Positions 8,060 through 16,311 of a stretch of 39,599 bases of DNA are shown piece after piece. Source of the DNA: Rhodobacteraceae bacterium UBA6273 (lineage in GTDB: Bacteria > Pseudomonadota > Alphaproteobacteria > Rhodobacterales > Rhodobacteraceae); the NCBI GenBank assembly GCA_002440625.1, contig DJUV01000117.1, forward strand, positions 1 to 39,599, in the 5' to 3' direction. How positions within the stretch are numbered: position 1 is the first letter of the stretch; each line of letters opens with the position of its first letter. Made by a program: the position numbers and the translations under genes. The notes under the pieces are model-generated. The model had not been told where the DNA came from, did no database searches, and saw nothing but the letters and a program-made list of their open reading frames with translations.

Positions 8060-9451
8060 TCAGAGGTCGCGCATCGCGCGGCGGATCGCCGGATGGCCAC
8101 CGTTTTTCAGGACCCAGCGCCCGACCCGCCGCGCGAGGCCGGGCCGGCCCCGGTCGAGGGCGCGCTGGAACAACTCCCACTGGTAGCGGGGGAAGGTGTG
8201 GCGGGCTCGGAGGCGCCGGTAGAAGTCGAGTGGCGTCAGCTTGCCGTCGAGGGCGGCGAGGATCACCGGGCTGAGGATGCCCATCTGCTGCAGCGCGGTG
8301 CCGAGCCGGTGCCCGACAAGCGGCACGCGGAGTTTCTCGACATTGGCCCCGGTGAAGCGGTCGGCATGGGCGGCGTCAAGCCTCGCATAGGGATCGTAGA
8401 AGAGAAAGACCCGGCCTGCGGCGGCGGAGACGGCGGCGGCGTCGCCGTAGGGGCCGGAGTAGTCATAGCCCCAGGCGGCGCGGTAGCGGGTTTCCCACGG
8501 CACCAGCCTCCGGTCGAGCGTGGACTGCGGGCTGATCGCCACGACATCGGCGCCGGGAGAGGCGGGCGCGAAGGCGGCGGCGGCATAGCCGCCCATCGAG
8601 GCGCCGTAGAAGACGACACGGGCGAAGCGGGTGAAGAAGCCTTCCTCCCTGAGCCGGTCAAACTCGGCATGGACCCAAGGGTCGCGGTACCAGGTCCAGC
8701 CGCCGGCCATGACGCCGAGCATCGACCAGCCCTGTTTCTCGATGAACTCGTAGCCCCAGGGGCGGCGTTCCTCGCGCTTGGTCATGGCGATGTCGAGGTT
8801 GTCGAAGGTGACAACCAGCGTGTCGGTGCTGCGCGGAACGAAGAGGAAGGAATGCGTGCCGCCATCGCGGAAGAAGCCATCCGCACCAGCAAGGTCCGTC
8901 GCGATGGACGCCCAGTTTTCGTCGGTCGCCAGGGGCGCGGGCGGGTTGGGGCGGAAGAGGACGCGAGCCACCGACGCCCGCCCGTCGTGCCGTTCGCCGA
9001 TGGTTTCGCAGGCGCCGCGTTCCTTCAGGAAGGGGAAGGCGCCCGATCCCTTGCGGATCTCGGTCGCGAGGAGGCTGTCGGCGTGGAGGCCCCTCTGCAG
9101 GATCGGCGACAGCGCGCGGACGCCGTGGCGAACTCCGAAGCCATCGAGATTAAGGACGATGTCCCAAGGCTTTATGGCACTTTCCTTGGAGATAACTTCA
9201 ATACGGTTCGCCGGTATGCCGGCGGCGATCAGGCCTTTGCGGCAGGTGGCAATCCAGGACGATGGCTTTGCCGGGAAGCCGCCTTCGGGCGTCAGGTCGA
9301 CGAGAGAGATGGTGCAGTCATGGCGGGTCTGCAGCGCCGCCGCGACCCCCGCACCCGCATCGTTCAGAACCGCGATGCGGGTTGCCGGCACTTCGCCGAG
9401 CGCCGCCAGAAGGTCGCCGTCGAGGGCCAACGCGGACAAGGTCGGCGTCAC
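8060..9451 (-). CDS. Alpha/beta-hydrolase-like protein with degenerate Rossmann N-terminal region
   Basis: A 463-residue protein of unknown function. Residues ~20-160 look like a degenerate Rossmann/methyltransferase-like unit (RIAVLNDAGAGVAAAL; WDIVLNLDGFGVRHGVRAL). Residues ~200-440 contain a hydrolase-like core with a nucleophile elbow FYGASMGGYAAAAF (Ser285), WTWYRDPWVHAEFDRL just before it, VVAISPQSTLD after it, and a candidate acid and histidine further on (FYDPYARLDAAHADRF, LVGHRLG). It starts with GTG that overlaps the preceding gene's stop (GTGA) and has GAGGAGGAGG upstream. The protein encoded at 13946-14908 is a paralogue of its C-terminal part. Likely part of a surface-glycan block (inference). 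Confidence 0.7.
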   Translation of the reverse strand: MTPTLSALALDGDLLAALGEVPATRIAVLNDAGAGVAAALQTRHDCTISLVDLTPEGGFPAKPSSWIATCRKGLIAAGIPANRIEVISKESAIKPWDIVLNLDGFGVRHGVRALSPILQRGLHADSLLATEIRKGSGAFPFLKERGACETIGERHDGRASVARVLFRPNPPAPLATDENWASIATDLAGADGFFRDGGTHSFLFVPRSTDTLVVTFDNLDIAMTKREERRPWGYEFIEKQGWSMLGVMAGGWTWYRDPWVHAEFDRLREEGFFTRFARVVFYGASMGGYAAAAFAPASPGADVVAISPQSTLDRRLVPWETRYRAAWGYDYSGPYGDAAAVSAAAGRVFLFYDPYARLDAAHADRFTGANVEKLRVPLVGHRLGTALQQMGILSPVILAALDGKLTPLDFYRRLRARHTFPRYQWELFQRALDRGRPGLARRVGRWVLKNGGHPAIRRAMRDL

Positions 9452-10305
9452 GCCTCCTCCTCCTCATCCTCGGGATCGGGCTTGCCGCGAAGCGGCGCGC
9501 CTGCCGGGTCGATGCCGTGCTTCTTCAGCAGCTTGCCGACGACGCTCCGCGGCCGCGGCACCCCGTCCCAGACCGCGAGCAGGCGCGAGCGCATGCGGCG
9601 GCCGTAGAAATGGATCGAATAGGTCTCTTCCGTCACATAGACGCTCTCGTCTATGCCGGGGCGCAACAGCAACTTCCGGTCCTTGTACTCGAAGGGATAG
9701 AGCGCCGCGCGCGGCAGGGCGTGGCGGATCTCGCCTGTCTCCTTCAGGAAATGCGTCAGGGCATGCGGCCCCCATACGCCCCAGGGCATCTCGCCGGCAT
9801 GGACCGGATCGCCCGCAGCCTTCCGCGCCTCAAGCTCCTTGCGGTACTTGTCGCCGTACCATTCCGGGATCGCATATTCGTCCGAGGTGAAGTCGAGAAG
9901 CCGGCCCAGCGCCTCGCTGTCCTTCGGCAAGCCAAGGACGCCGCCATTGACCCCCGTTTCGCTTTCCCAAGCGAAGAAATGGCCGGTCCCCGTCCTGAAC
10001 CGCTTCACGCAATAGGCATCGGTATCGGCCCAGATCGTGCGGTCGCATTTCCTCAGGAGGTGGTAGCGGAAAAGATCGGAATGAAGCGCCGGACTGCCGG
10101 TGCGGCCATGGCGAAGAAAGCCTTCCTGCGGAAGAATGTCGCGCGCATCGGCATGCTCGACGCCAAGGGGCGCATTGCCGATCGGCTCATAGGAATAAAG
10201 CGTCAGGTCATGCCCGGCATCGAGGAAGGACTTCAGGCACAGTTGTTCCAGATAGCTGAGATCGCCGCCGATCCACAGCGCCGCGATGCGGTAATCGCCA
10301 ACCAT
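9448..10305 (-). CDS. Glycosyltransferase-like protein (GT32/Gb3-synthase-type DxD motif)
   Basis: A 285-residue protein resembling sugar transferases with a DxD metal/nucleotide-sugar site. The diagnostic block is ALHSDLFRYHLLRKCDRTIW followed by ADTDAYC (DTD at residues 94-96), as in the alpha-1,4-glycosyltransferase/capsular-transferase family; the N-terminus RIAALWIGGDLSYLEQLCLKSFLDAGHDLTLYSYE also fits. No signal peptide or membrane segment is seen; the C-terminus ends in an acidic tail DPEDEEEEA. The ATG at 10305 has GGAGG 10 bases upstream. Its stop overlaps the start of the hydrolase-like gene, so the two form an operon. It is divergent from the glycosyltransferase at 10467. The acceptor is unknown. 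Confidence 0.75.
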   Translation of the reverse strand: MVGDYRIAALWIGGDLSYLEQLCLKSFLDAGHDLTLYSYEPIGNAPLGVEHADARDILPQEGFLRHGRTGSPALHSDLFRYHLLRKCDRTIWADTDAYCVKRFRTGTGHFFAWESETGVNGGVLGLPKDSEALGRLLDFTSDEYAIPEWYGDKYRKELEARKAAGDPVHAGEMPWGVWGPHALTHFLKETGEIRHALPRAALYPFEYKDRKLLLRPGIDESVYVTEETYSIHFYGRRMRSRLLAVWDGVPRPRSVVGKLLKKHGIDPAGAPLRGKPDPEDEEEEA

Positions 10306-10466
10306 GATTGCCTGTCCTCCTGCCGGTTCTTGCGCGGCACTTCGCGCGATTGTGGCCGAGAAAGCCCCGCTTGCCAATAAGGTCGGAGCGACCGGCCCGC
10401 TTGGGTTTGCGGGAAGCGCCCCTTGTGCTATCGCTCGCCGAGGCAGGAACAACCGGCAGGCCCGAC
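10306..10466. promoter_or_regulatory. Divergent intergenic region with shared 10-bp leader motif
   Basis: This 161-bp gap must hold the promoters of both divergent units. CCTGCCGGTT (10319-10328) and AACCGGCAGG (10451-10460) form a perfect 10-bp inverted repeat 122 bases apart, so both mRNAs carry AACCGGCAGG just before or within their ribosome-binding sites. No clear -35/-10 pair stands out. Confidence 0.45.
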
Positions 10467-12746
10467 ATGAGCCGCCCCACCCCGACGCGCGTCTTGCGCC
10501 GACCGCTCCTTGCCGGGGCGGCGGGGGAACTGCCCGTGCTCGATGCGGTAGTGTGGGAGGAGAACGGCGGCCGCGCCTTCCGCATACTGACGCGTGCCGG
10601 GGTATCAGCCGGGATGATCGGCGGGATGCCGGACGGGACGGAACTCCGCGACGTGTCGGGGGCGCTGCTGATTGCCGGGATGGTTGCCGACGATGGGCCG
10701 ATCCCTGTGCCGCTTGTCTCGGGCGGCGTGGCAGAGGTCACGCCCGCGCCTGCCGAACGGGACTTGCTCGCCGGGCGCAATTGCCTTCTGGGCGTGCGGC
10801 TTGAGGAAAGCGCCGACGTGGTGGCCGACTGGCTTCGCTACCACGCCCGCCATCACGGCGCGACCGGTGCCGTCATCATCAACCGCGCGCCGGAGGATAG
10901 CCCCGCCAGCAGCGCCGAGGATTTCGCCGAGGTGCTGGAGGAGGCGCTTTACGACTGCCCCGGCCTTCTGGTCGTGGTGCTGGAAAGCGCCGTCCCCTTG
11001 GGCAAGCCTGGCCTTGGCCCTGAAAGCCACGCCTACCTCGCGCCTGATGCACCGGGGAAGGACCGGATGGCGGTCCCTGCCCCCGACCCCTGGCGCGCGC
11101 CTCTGGGCGAGCCCCTGATCTATGAGGCGGCGAAATGGCGGTTTCTGGCGAAGGCGCGGGCGGTGCTCTGCCTCGACGTGACCGACGTGCTGGCGGCAGA
11201 TGCCGGGGTCAATGCCTTCGACCTTTGCGCGGGCGCCCGTCACGGCGTGGCGCTTCTGGTCGGGCATCGGATCTATCCGTGGCGTGTCCGCAAGGGCCGC
11301 GCCGCCACCTTCGGCGACCATATCTGCCGCCCCTTCGACCGGCGCCGCGGCATCGCCCGCTGGGGCGTGGCGCCCGAGGTTGCCGGACTGGACAACACCT
11401 GGCGGGCGATCCGCGTCGCCTTTGCCAAGCCCGAAGCCGGTCAGGTCGTGCCGTTCTGGCGCGCCATGGCGATCCGGGTGCCGGGCTACCGCGCCGGAGA
11501 GCTTGCGCCGAAATCCTCGCTCATCGAAGACCCGGAGCTTGTGGCACTCGCGGCGCTTTTCGGTCATCTGCCGGTGCATCCTCCGGTCTCGGCGCCGCGC
11601 GCGGTTGCCGCCGGGGTGGCAGCGGGAACGCGTACCTGCATCATTACGACGATGAAGAACGAAGGCCCCTTCATCCTCGAATGGATCGCCTATCACCGCG
11701 CCATCGGGGTCGAGGATTTCCTCGTCTATACCAATGACTGCACCGACGGCACCGACCGGCTTCTTGAGGCGCTTCAGCGCAAGGGCATCGTCCAGCACCG
11801 CGACAATCCGTTCCGTTCCATGCCGGGGCTGAAGCCGCAGCACGCCGCACTTCAGGCCGCCGAAGAAGAAAAGGTGGTACAGGGCAGCGCCTGGGCGATC
11901 TGCATGGATGTCGACGAGTTCATCGACATCAAGATCGGCGACGGCACGCTGCCAGCCCTTTATGCCGCGATGGGCGATGCCAACATGATCGCGCTGACCT
12001 GGCGGCTTTTCGGCAATGCCGATGTGGCGGGCTTCGAGGACCGCTTCGTCACCGAACAGTTCACCCTTTGCGCGCAAGAGCTTGTCCGCAAGCCGCATCA
12101 GGCCTGGGGCTTCAAGACGCTGTTTCGCAATATCGAGATCTACCGCAAGCTTGGCGTCCACCGCCCCAAGGGGCTGAAGCCCGACCTCTGGGATCAGGTC
12201 CGCTGGCTGAACGGTTCCGGCCAGCCCTTGCCGCGCGAGATGTTCCGGAACGGCTGGCGGTCGTCGGTCGAGACCTATGGTTATGACTGGGTGCAGCTGA
12301 ACCACTACGCGGTGCGATCCGTCGAAAGCTTCCTCGTCAAGCGCGACCGGGGCCGGGTCAACCATGTCGACCGCGATCAGGGGCTGAACTACTGGTTCCG
12401 CATGAACCACAACGCGGTGGAGGACCGATCCATCCTGCGCATGGTCCCCGCCGCCCGGGCCGAGTTCGACCGGCTGATGGCCGACCCCGACATTGCCGCG
12501 CTGCATGAAGGTGCTGTGGCAGCGCACCGGGCCAAGATCGCGGAGCTGATGGCGGTGAAGGCCAACCGCGCCTTCCATGCCGACCTTACGGGTGAGCGGA
12601 TGCAGGCGCTGTCGCGCATCCTGCAATCCTTCGGCTCTGCCGTCTTCATGGCCGGCCCCGGCGTGATCCCGCCCGACCTGCACCGCCGGGAACTGCCGCC
12701 CGGCTTCTTCTTCACCGTGGAGCACGAAGGCGATGCCGAGCACTGA
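10467..12746 (+). CDS. Glycosyltransferase family 2-type protein (PF13704-like) with tandem degenerate N-terminal copy
   Basis: A 759-residue protein. Its C-terminal half (from ~389) is a GT-A glycosyltransferase of the Glyco_tranf_2_4 type: TCIITTMKNEGPFILEWIAYHRAIGVEDFLVYTNDCTDGTDRLLEAL, the metal motif DVDEF (481-485), LTWRLFGNADVAGFEDRF, and VQLNHYAVRSVESFLVKRDRGRVN. The N-terminal half seems to be a decayed second copy: NCLLGVRLEESADVVADWLRYH (from 105) aligns with the C-terminal start, and CLDVTDV (DVTD at 237-240) with the DVDEF strand. ATG 10467 is chosen (MSRPTPTRVL); the frame stays open further upstream into the divergent promoter region. Its 3' end overlaps the next gene by 14 bases. 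Confidence 0.78.
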   Translation: MSRPTPTRVLRRPLLAGAAGELPVLDAVVWEENGGRAFRILTRAGVSAGMIGGMPDGTELRDVSGALLIAGMVADDGPIPVPLVSGGVAEVTPAPAERDLLAGRNCLLGVRLEESADVVADWLRYHARHHGATGAVIINRAPEDSPASSAEDFAEVLEEALYDCPGLLVVVLESAVPLGKPGLGPESHAYLAPDAPGKDRMAVPAPDPWRAPLGEPLIYEAAKWRFLAKARAVLCLDVTDVLAADAGVNAFDLCAGARHGVALLVGHRIYPWRVRKGRAATFGDHICRPFDRRRGIARWGVAPEVAGLDNTWRAIRVAFAKPEAGQVVPFWRAMAIRVPGYRAGELAPKSSLIEDPELVALAALFGHLPVHPPVSAPRAVAAGVAAGTRTCIITTMKNEGPFILEWIAYHRAIGVEDFLVYTNDCTDGTDRLLEALQRKGIVQHRDNPFRSMPGLKPQHAALQAAEEEKVVQGSAWAICMDVDEFIDIKIGDGTLPALYAAMGDANMIALTWRLFGNADVAGFEDRFVTEQFTLCAQELVRKPHQAWGFKTLFRNIEIYRKLGVHRPKGLKPDLWDQVRWLNGSGQPLPREMFRNGWRSSVETYGYDWVQLNHYAVRSVESFLVKRDRGRVNHVDRDQGLNYWFRMNHNAVEDRSILRMVPAARAEFDRLMADPDIAALHEGAVAAHRAKIAELMAVKANRAFHADLTGERMQALSRILQSFGSAVFMAGPGVIPPDLHRRELPPGFFFTVEHEGDAEH

Positions 12747-13821
12747 CCCCCGCTGCCTCGCGGTCCTGACCGTGAAGAACGAAGGCGCCTTCCTGATCGA
12801 TTGGCTGGCGCATCACCGGGCCACGGGCTTCACCGATTTCCTCGTCTTTTCAAACGACTGCACGGACGGCACCGACGCCATGCTCGACCGGCTGGCGGCG
12901 ATGGGCTGGCTCGTCCATGTCAGGAACGAAGGGCCCCATCCGAACGGCCCGCAATGGGAGGCGCTGAAGCGCGCAAGCAAGCATCCGGCACGGGCCGGGG
13001 CGGCCTGGACGCTGGTGCTCGACATCGACGAGTTTGTGAATGTCCATGCGGGCGACGGCACGCTTACCGCGCTCTTCGCCGCCTTGCCGGATGCGACGGC
13101 GATCCCGCTGACCTGGCGCCTTTTCGGAAACGCCGGCATCCGCGATTTCGAGGATCGCCCGGTGCCGGAGCAATTTACCGGCGCCGCGCCCACCGTCATG
13201 GGCTGGCCCTGGCGCGCGGCGTTGTTCAAGACGCTCTTCCGCGACGATGGCAGCTACCGCCGCCTTGGTGTCCACCGCCCGCAAGGCCCCGATGAGGGCC
13301 GACTGGCGGCGCAGCGCTGGTTCGACGGATCGGGGCGGGCCCTGTCTGACACCTTCCACACGGCCCGCATCTTTTCCGACTACGGGCGCGACAACTACGG
13401 CCTTGTGCAGCTGAACCACTACGCGCTTGGCGCAATGGAAAGCTATGTGCTGAAGGCGGATCGGGGCCGCGCCAACCGCGATGCCTCGGCCTTCGACCTT
13501 TCTTACTGGGTCGAGCGCAACTTTTCGACGGATGAGGACCGGACGATCCTGCGGATCGAACCGAAGGTGGCCCCGGTCCGTGCCGAACTGCGCGCCGATC
13601 CGGTTCTCGGACCCCTGCATGACGCCGCCGTGCGCTGGCGCCGTGAGCGCTTCCTCAAGCTGATGGAGGAAGAGGCCTACCGCAGCCTGATCGGCAGGCT
13701 CATGCTGACACCGCCGAGCATTCCACTACCGGTTGAGCGGCAACGATTCCTTGCCCGTTTCACACGCGCGCCGCTCTTCGCGCCAAGTCAGGAAACAGAC
13801 TCTCCGCGCGCATCCGATTGA
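12733..13821 (+). CDS. Glycosyltransferase family 2-type protein (PF13704-like), tandem paralogue
   Basis: A 362-residue single-domain relative of the preceding gene: CLAVLTVKNEGAFLIDWLAHHRATGFTDFLVFSNDCTDGTDAMLDRL at the N-terminus, metal motif DIDEF (97-101), IPLTWRLFGNAGIRDFEDRPV, LFKTLFRDDGSYRRLGVHRP and VQLNHYALGAMESYVLKADRGRAN. The near-identical order of motifs shows tandem duplication with the C-terminal half of its neighbour. No membrane segment is seen, so it probably acts in the cytoplasm on a sugar nucleotide; the product is unknown. The last ~40 residues are basic and poorly conserved-looking. The start overlaps the upstream stop by 14 bases, implying coupling. Confidence 0.8.
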   Translation: MPSTDPRCLAVLTVKNEGAFLIDWLAHHRATGFTDFLVFSNDCTDGTDAMLDRLAAMGWLVHVRNEGPHPNGPQWEALKRASKHPARAGAAWTLVLDIDEFVNVHAGDGTLTALFAALPDATAIPLTWRLFGNAGIRDFEDRPVPEQFTGAAPTVMGWPWRAALFKTLFRDDGSYRRLGVHRPQGPDEGRLAAQRWFDGSGRALSDTFHTARIFSDYGRDNYGLVQLNHYALGAMESYVLKADRGRANRDASAFDLSYWVERNFSTDEDRTILRIEPKVAPVRAELRADPVLGPLHDAAVRWRRERFLKLMEEEAYRSLIGRLMLTPPSIPLPVERQRFLARFTRAPLFAPSQETDSPRASD

Positions 13822-13945
13822 AAAACAACACAGAAACAGTCGCTGCGCAAAACGCGACGAAACCTCGGCCCAATCAAGCACCGTCTTGCATGCCCGCGCC
13901 CTGCCCGCGCAGTATGCGCAGGGGAAGTGTACGGGTGTCGGGGGC

Positions 13946-14908
13946 ATGCAACGCGAAGTGACGGAGGCGACCGGCCGCGCGCCGGGGGCCGCTGGCGACT
14001 GGTTCGCCAGGATGGAAGAGATCGGCGAAGAGGCCGGCTACTTCCAACGGCTCGGGCCGCACCATTCCGCGTTTTTCCTCGATGAAGCGCCGATCCTCCT
14101 CGTCACCTTCGAAAGCGTCCAGTCGATCCGCCAGACCCAGCCGGGGCAGCTGCCCATGGGCTACCAGATCGCCAAGGGGCGCGGCTGGTCGCATCTGTGC
14201 CTGATCGCCGATGGCGATACCTGGTACCGCGACAAGGCCGTCTATGCCTATTTCGACCGCCTCGTCGATGACGCCTTCTTCGAGGATTTCGATCAGGTCG
14301 TGTTCTATGGCGCCGGCATGGCGGGCTATGCCGCGGCGGCGTTTTCGGTTGCCGCCCCCGGTGCCACGGTGATCGCCGTTCAGCCGCAGGCAACGCTCGA
14401 TCCGCGGATCGCCGGATGGGACCCGCGCTGGCCCGAGATGCGGCGGGTCTCCTTCACAGATCGATACGGCTTTGCCCCCGACATGATCGAGGGTGCGGGC
14501 CAGGTCTTCGTGATCTTCGATCCCGAACTCGTGCTCGACGCCATGCACGCGGCCCTGTTCACCCGTCCCTACGTCACCCTTCTTCCGTGCCGCCACCTTG
14601 GCCGCGACATCGGCGCGGCGCTGGACGAGATGCACATCCTGCAGTCGATGCTCGCGGCGGCCTGCTCCGGCGCATTCGACGCGCATATGTTCGCGATCTT
14701 CTACCGCGCGCGGCGCAACTACCGGCCCTATCTGCGCGGGCTTCTCACCCATCTTGACCGCGACGGGCGCGCCTTCCTCGCTGCCCTGCTCTGCCGCAAC
14801 GTGATGGGCCGGATGGAGGCGCCGAAGATGAAGGCGCGGCTTGAGCAGCTTGAGAATGACCTGAAGATCATGGGGCAGTCGCTGCCCTCGCCGCGCAGCG
14901 AGCGATAG
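13946..14908 (+). CDS. Hydrolase-fold paralogue lacking the nucleophile serine
   Basis: A 320-residue protein of unknown function, clearly homologous to the C-terminal part of the protein at 8060-9451. Matching blocks are WSHLCLIADGDTWYRDKAVYAYFDRL, FYGAGMAGYAAAAF and VIAVQPQATLDPRI, then FVIFDPELVLDAMHAALF and CRHLGRDIGAALDEMHILQ. The elbow that reads GASMGG in the paralogue is GAGMAG here, so the nucleophile position is Gly124: a probable non-catalytic relative. The ATG at 13946 begins MQREVTEATG; the frame is open upstream but the 124 bases before it have different composition. Third gene of the plus-strand glycan block. Confidence 0.7.
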   Translation: MQREVTEATGRAPGAAGDWFARMEEIGEEAGYFQRLGPHHSAFFLDEAPILLVTFESVQSIRQTQPGQLPMGYQIAKGRGWSHLCLIADGDTWYRDKAVYAYFDRLVDDAFFEDFDQVVFYGAGMAGYAAAAFSVAAPGATVIAVQPQATLDPRIAGWDPRWPEMRRVSFTDRYGFAPDMIEGAGQVFVIFDPELVLDAMHAALFTRPYVTLLPCRHLGRDIGAALDEMHILQSMLAAACSGAFDAHMFAIFYRARRNYRPYLRGLLTHLDRDGRAFLAALLCRNVMGRMEAPKMKARLEQLENDLKIMGQSLPSPRSER

Positions 14909-14919
14909 AAGCCCGCCCC

Positions 14920-15225
14920 TCAGCAGCGGTAAGCGACGGCGTGGACTTCATAGACATCCGCGCCGGGGGCGACGGCGTCGAAGATGATGGCGTTGGCGCC
15001 GGCGTCGCGGGCATCCGACATCACCTTGTTGCGCGCATAGCTGAGGCCCTGCCCGGCCAGGGGCCCGTAGACCCCCGGCTTCATGCGGAAATCGCTGACA
15101 TAGCTGCAACTCGCGGCCTCGGCGGAGGATATCTCGCGCACGCCCCCGACCGGCGTGAAGCCGGGGTCGGAGGTGCAGGCGCCCAGTGCCACCAACCCCG
15201 CCATGACCAAGCCTGCCCGTGTCAT
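14920..15225 (-). CDS. Small lipoprotein
   Basis: A 101-residue lipoprotein precursor. The signal MTRAGLVMAGLVALGAC ends in a lipobox LGAC with the lipidated Cys at 17. The mature part holds a fold of the DUF4156/RcsF-like small lipoprotein type: SCSYVSDFRM, SYARNKVMSDARDAGANAIIFDAV, VYEVHAVAYRC, with two cysteines (in SCSY and the terminal YRC) that could form a disulfide. The convergent stop of the plus-strand hydrolase-like gene lies only 11 bases away. Outer-membrane or inner-membrane sorting cannot be decided. Confidence 0.75.
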   Translation of the reverse strand: MTRAGLVMAGLVALGACTSDPGFTPVGGVREISSAEAASCSYVSDFRMKPGVYGPLAGQGLSYARNKVMSDARDAGANAIIFDAVAPGADVYEVHAVAYRC

Positions 15226-15276
15226 TCCCTGCTCCCGCTGCCTCGCGGGGGACAGTCTGGGGCAGGCATGACCGGG

Positions 15277-16161
15277 TTACAAGCCCGGCTTGGCCGGCTC
15301 GTCCTTGAAGGCGACAGACCGCCGATAGAGGTGCCAGGTGGCATGGCCGAGGATCGGCAGCACCACGGCAAGGCCAAGAAGGAACGGCACCGCGCCAACC
15401 GCCATCGAGACGGCAACGATCAGCCCCCAAATCCCCACCGTCACCGGATTTTCCCTCGTGACGCGCAGCGAGGTCATCACTGCCATCGGCAGTCCGACCG
15501 GCCGGTCAAGGAGCAGCGGGAAGGAGACGACGGTCGCGGCCAGCACGACGGCGGCGAAGATGAAGCCAACAGGGATGCCGATCAGGATCATCGCCCAGCC
15601 TGCCTCGGTCCCGAAAAGCGCCCCGAGGAAGGACATGACCGACACCGGCAGATCGGGGCCGAGCGTTGCGGCGTAGATCCACTGCGCCGTTACGATCCAC
15701 ATGAAGAAGATCATGAAGAGCGCTGCAGCCAGTACCAGCATCACTGCGATGCGCGGCGACTGAAGCACCCGAAAGGCATCGCCCCAGCCCGCCGGAAGGC
15801 CGACTTCGCGCCGGCGGCTCATCTCGTAAAGTCCGATGGCGGCAGCGGGGCCGAGAAGCAGGAAGCCCGACAGCAGGGGAAAGATCAACGGCAGCGCATT
15901 GGCATGGAAAGCCGCCCAGATCAGCGCCAGCCCGGCGATGGGGTAAAGAAGGCAGGCCGCTATCACGTCCGTCCGGAGCGCCGCGAAATCTGCCGCGCCA
16001 AGGCGCAACGCCTCCATGATGTCTGCCAGCGTGATACGCTGAACGATGGGTTCGGCGGATGTCCGCCCGCCCAGTTCCCTTGCGACCTCCGCCACGTCAT
16101 GCCCCGCCACCCCGAGAGCCTGCGCGCCCCAGGACAGCGGATTGCCGATTGTATTGGCCAT
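15277..16161 (-). CDS. DUF2189 domain-containing integral membrane protein
   Basis: A 294-residue polytopic membrane protein of the DUF2189 family, function unknown. After ~60 soluble residues (with ITLADIMEALRLGAADF) there are about six hydrophobic segments, including VIAACLLYPIAGLALIWAAF, ALPLIFPLLSGFLLLGPAAA, IAVMLVLAAALFMIFFMWIV, AGWAMILIGIPVGFIFAAVV and TVGIWGLIVAVSMAVGAVPF. FPLLLDRPVGLPMAVMTSLRV near the end is a typical block of the family. The ATG at 16161 (MANTIGN) is preceded by GGGAGAGAG; upstream in-frame codons are basic and unlike the family. Confidence 0.8.
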   Translation of the reverse strand: MANTIGNPLSWGAQALGVAGHDVAEVARELGGRTSAEPIVQRITLADIMEALRLGAADFAALRTDVIAACLLYPIAGLALIWAAFHANALPLIFPLLSGFLLLGPAAAIGLYEMSRRREVGLPAGWGDAFRVLQSPRIAVMLVLAAALFMIFFMWIVTAQWIYAATLGPDLPVSVMSFLGALFGTEAGWAMILIGIPVGFIFAAVVLAATVVSFPLLLDRPVGLPMAVMTSLRVTRENPVTVGIWGLIVAVSMAVGAVPFLLGLAVVLPILGHATWHLYRRSVAFKDEPAKPGL

Positions 16162-16311
16162 GGTTTCTCTCTCCCGCTCTGCCATGTGGCGGTGCGGCCG
16201 GTTTCGGGACCCGGACCCTGATCGGGTCACGGGGGTTAACCGGACGACACCGACAGGGTAACTCTATCACGTTCCACGGCTTTTCGCGCGCAAATCTCTG
16301 CGACAGGGGCG
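16162..16311. other. Intergenic region between the DUF2189 gene and the AhpD-like gene
   Basis: This 150-bp gap precedes the DUF2189 start on the minus strand and follows the AhpD-like stop. It should contain the DUF2189 promoter, but no clear -35/-10 pair or terminator with a T-run could be recognised. Confidence 0.4.

Noticed and set aside
8060..9451. Calling the hydrolase-like proteins phosphoadenosine phosphosulfate reductases, a label I recall being used for similar proteins
   Set aside because: No PP-loop or reductase cysteine motif is visible; the GxSxGG elbow points to a hydrolase fold.
6671..9607. Very long plus-strand open frame (about 978 codons) opposite the CoxE, MoxR and hydrolase-like genes
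   Set aside because: It is antisense to genes with clear Walker, VWA and elbow motifs; its Arg/Gly/Asp-rich translation is the usual shadow of high-GC coding on the other strand.
10605..12743. Long minus-strand open frame opposite the 759-residue glycosyltransferase
   Set aside because: The plus strand has DVDEF and the full transferase motif order; the minus translation shows no family features.
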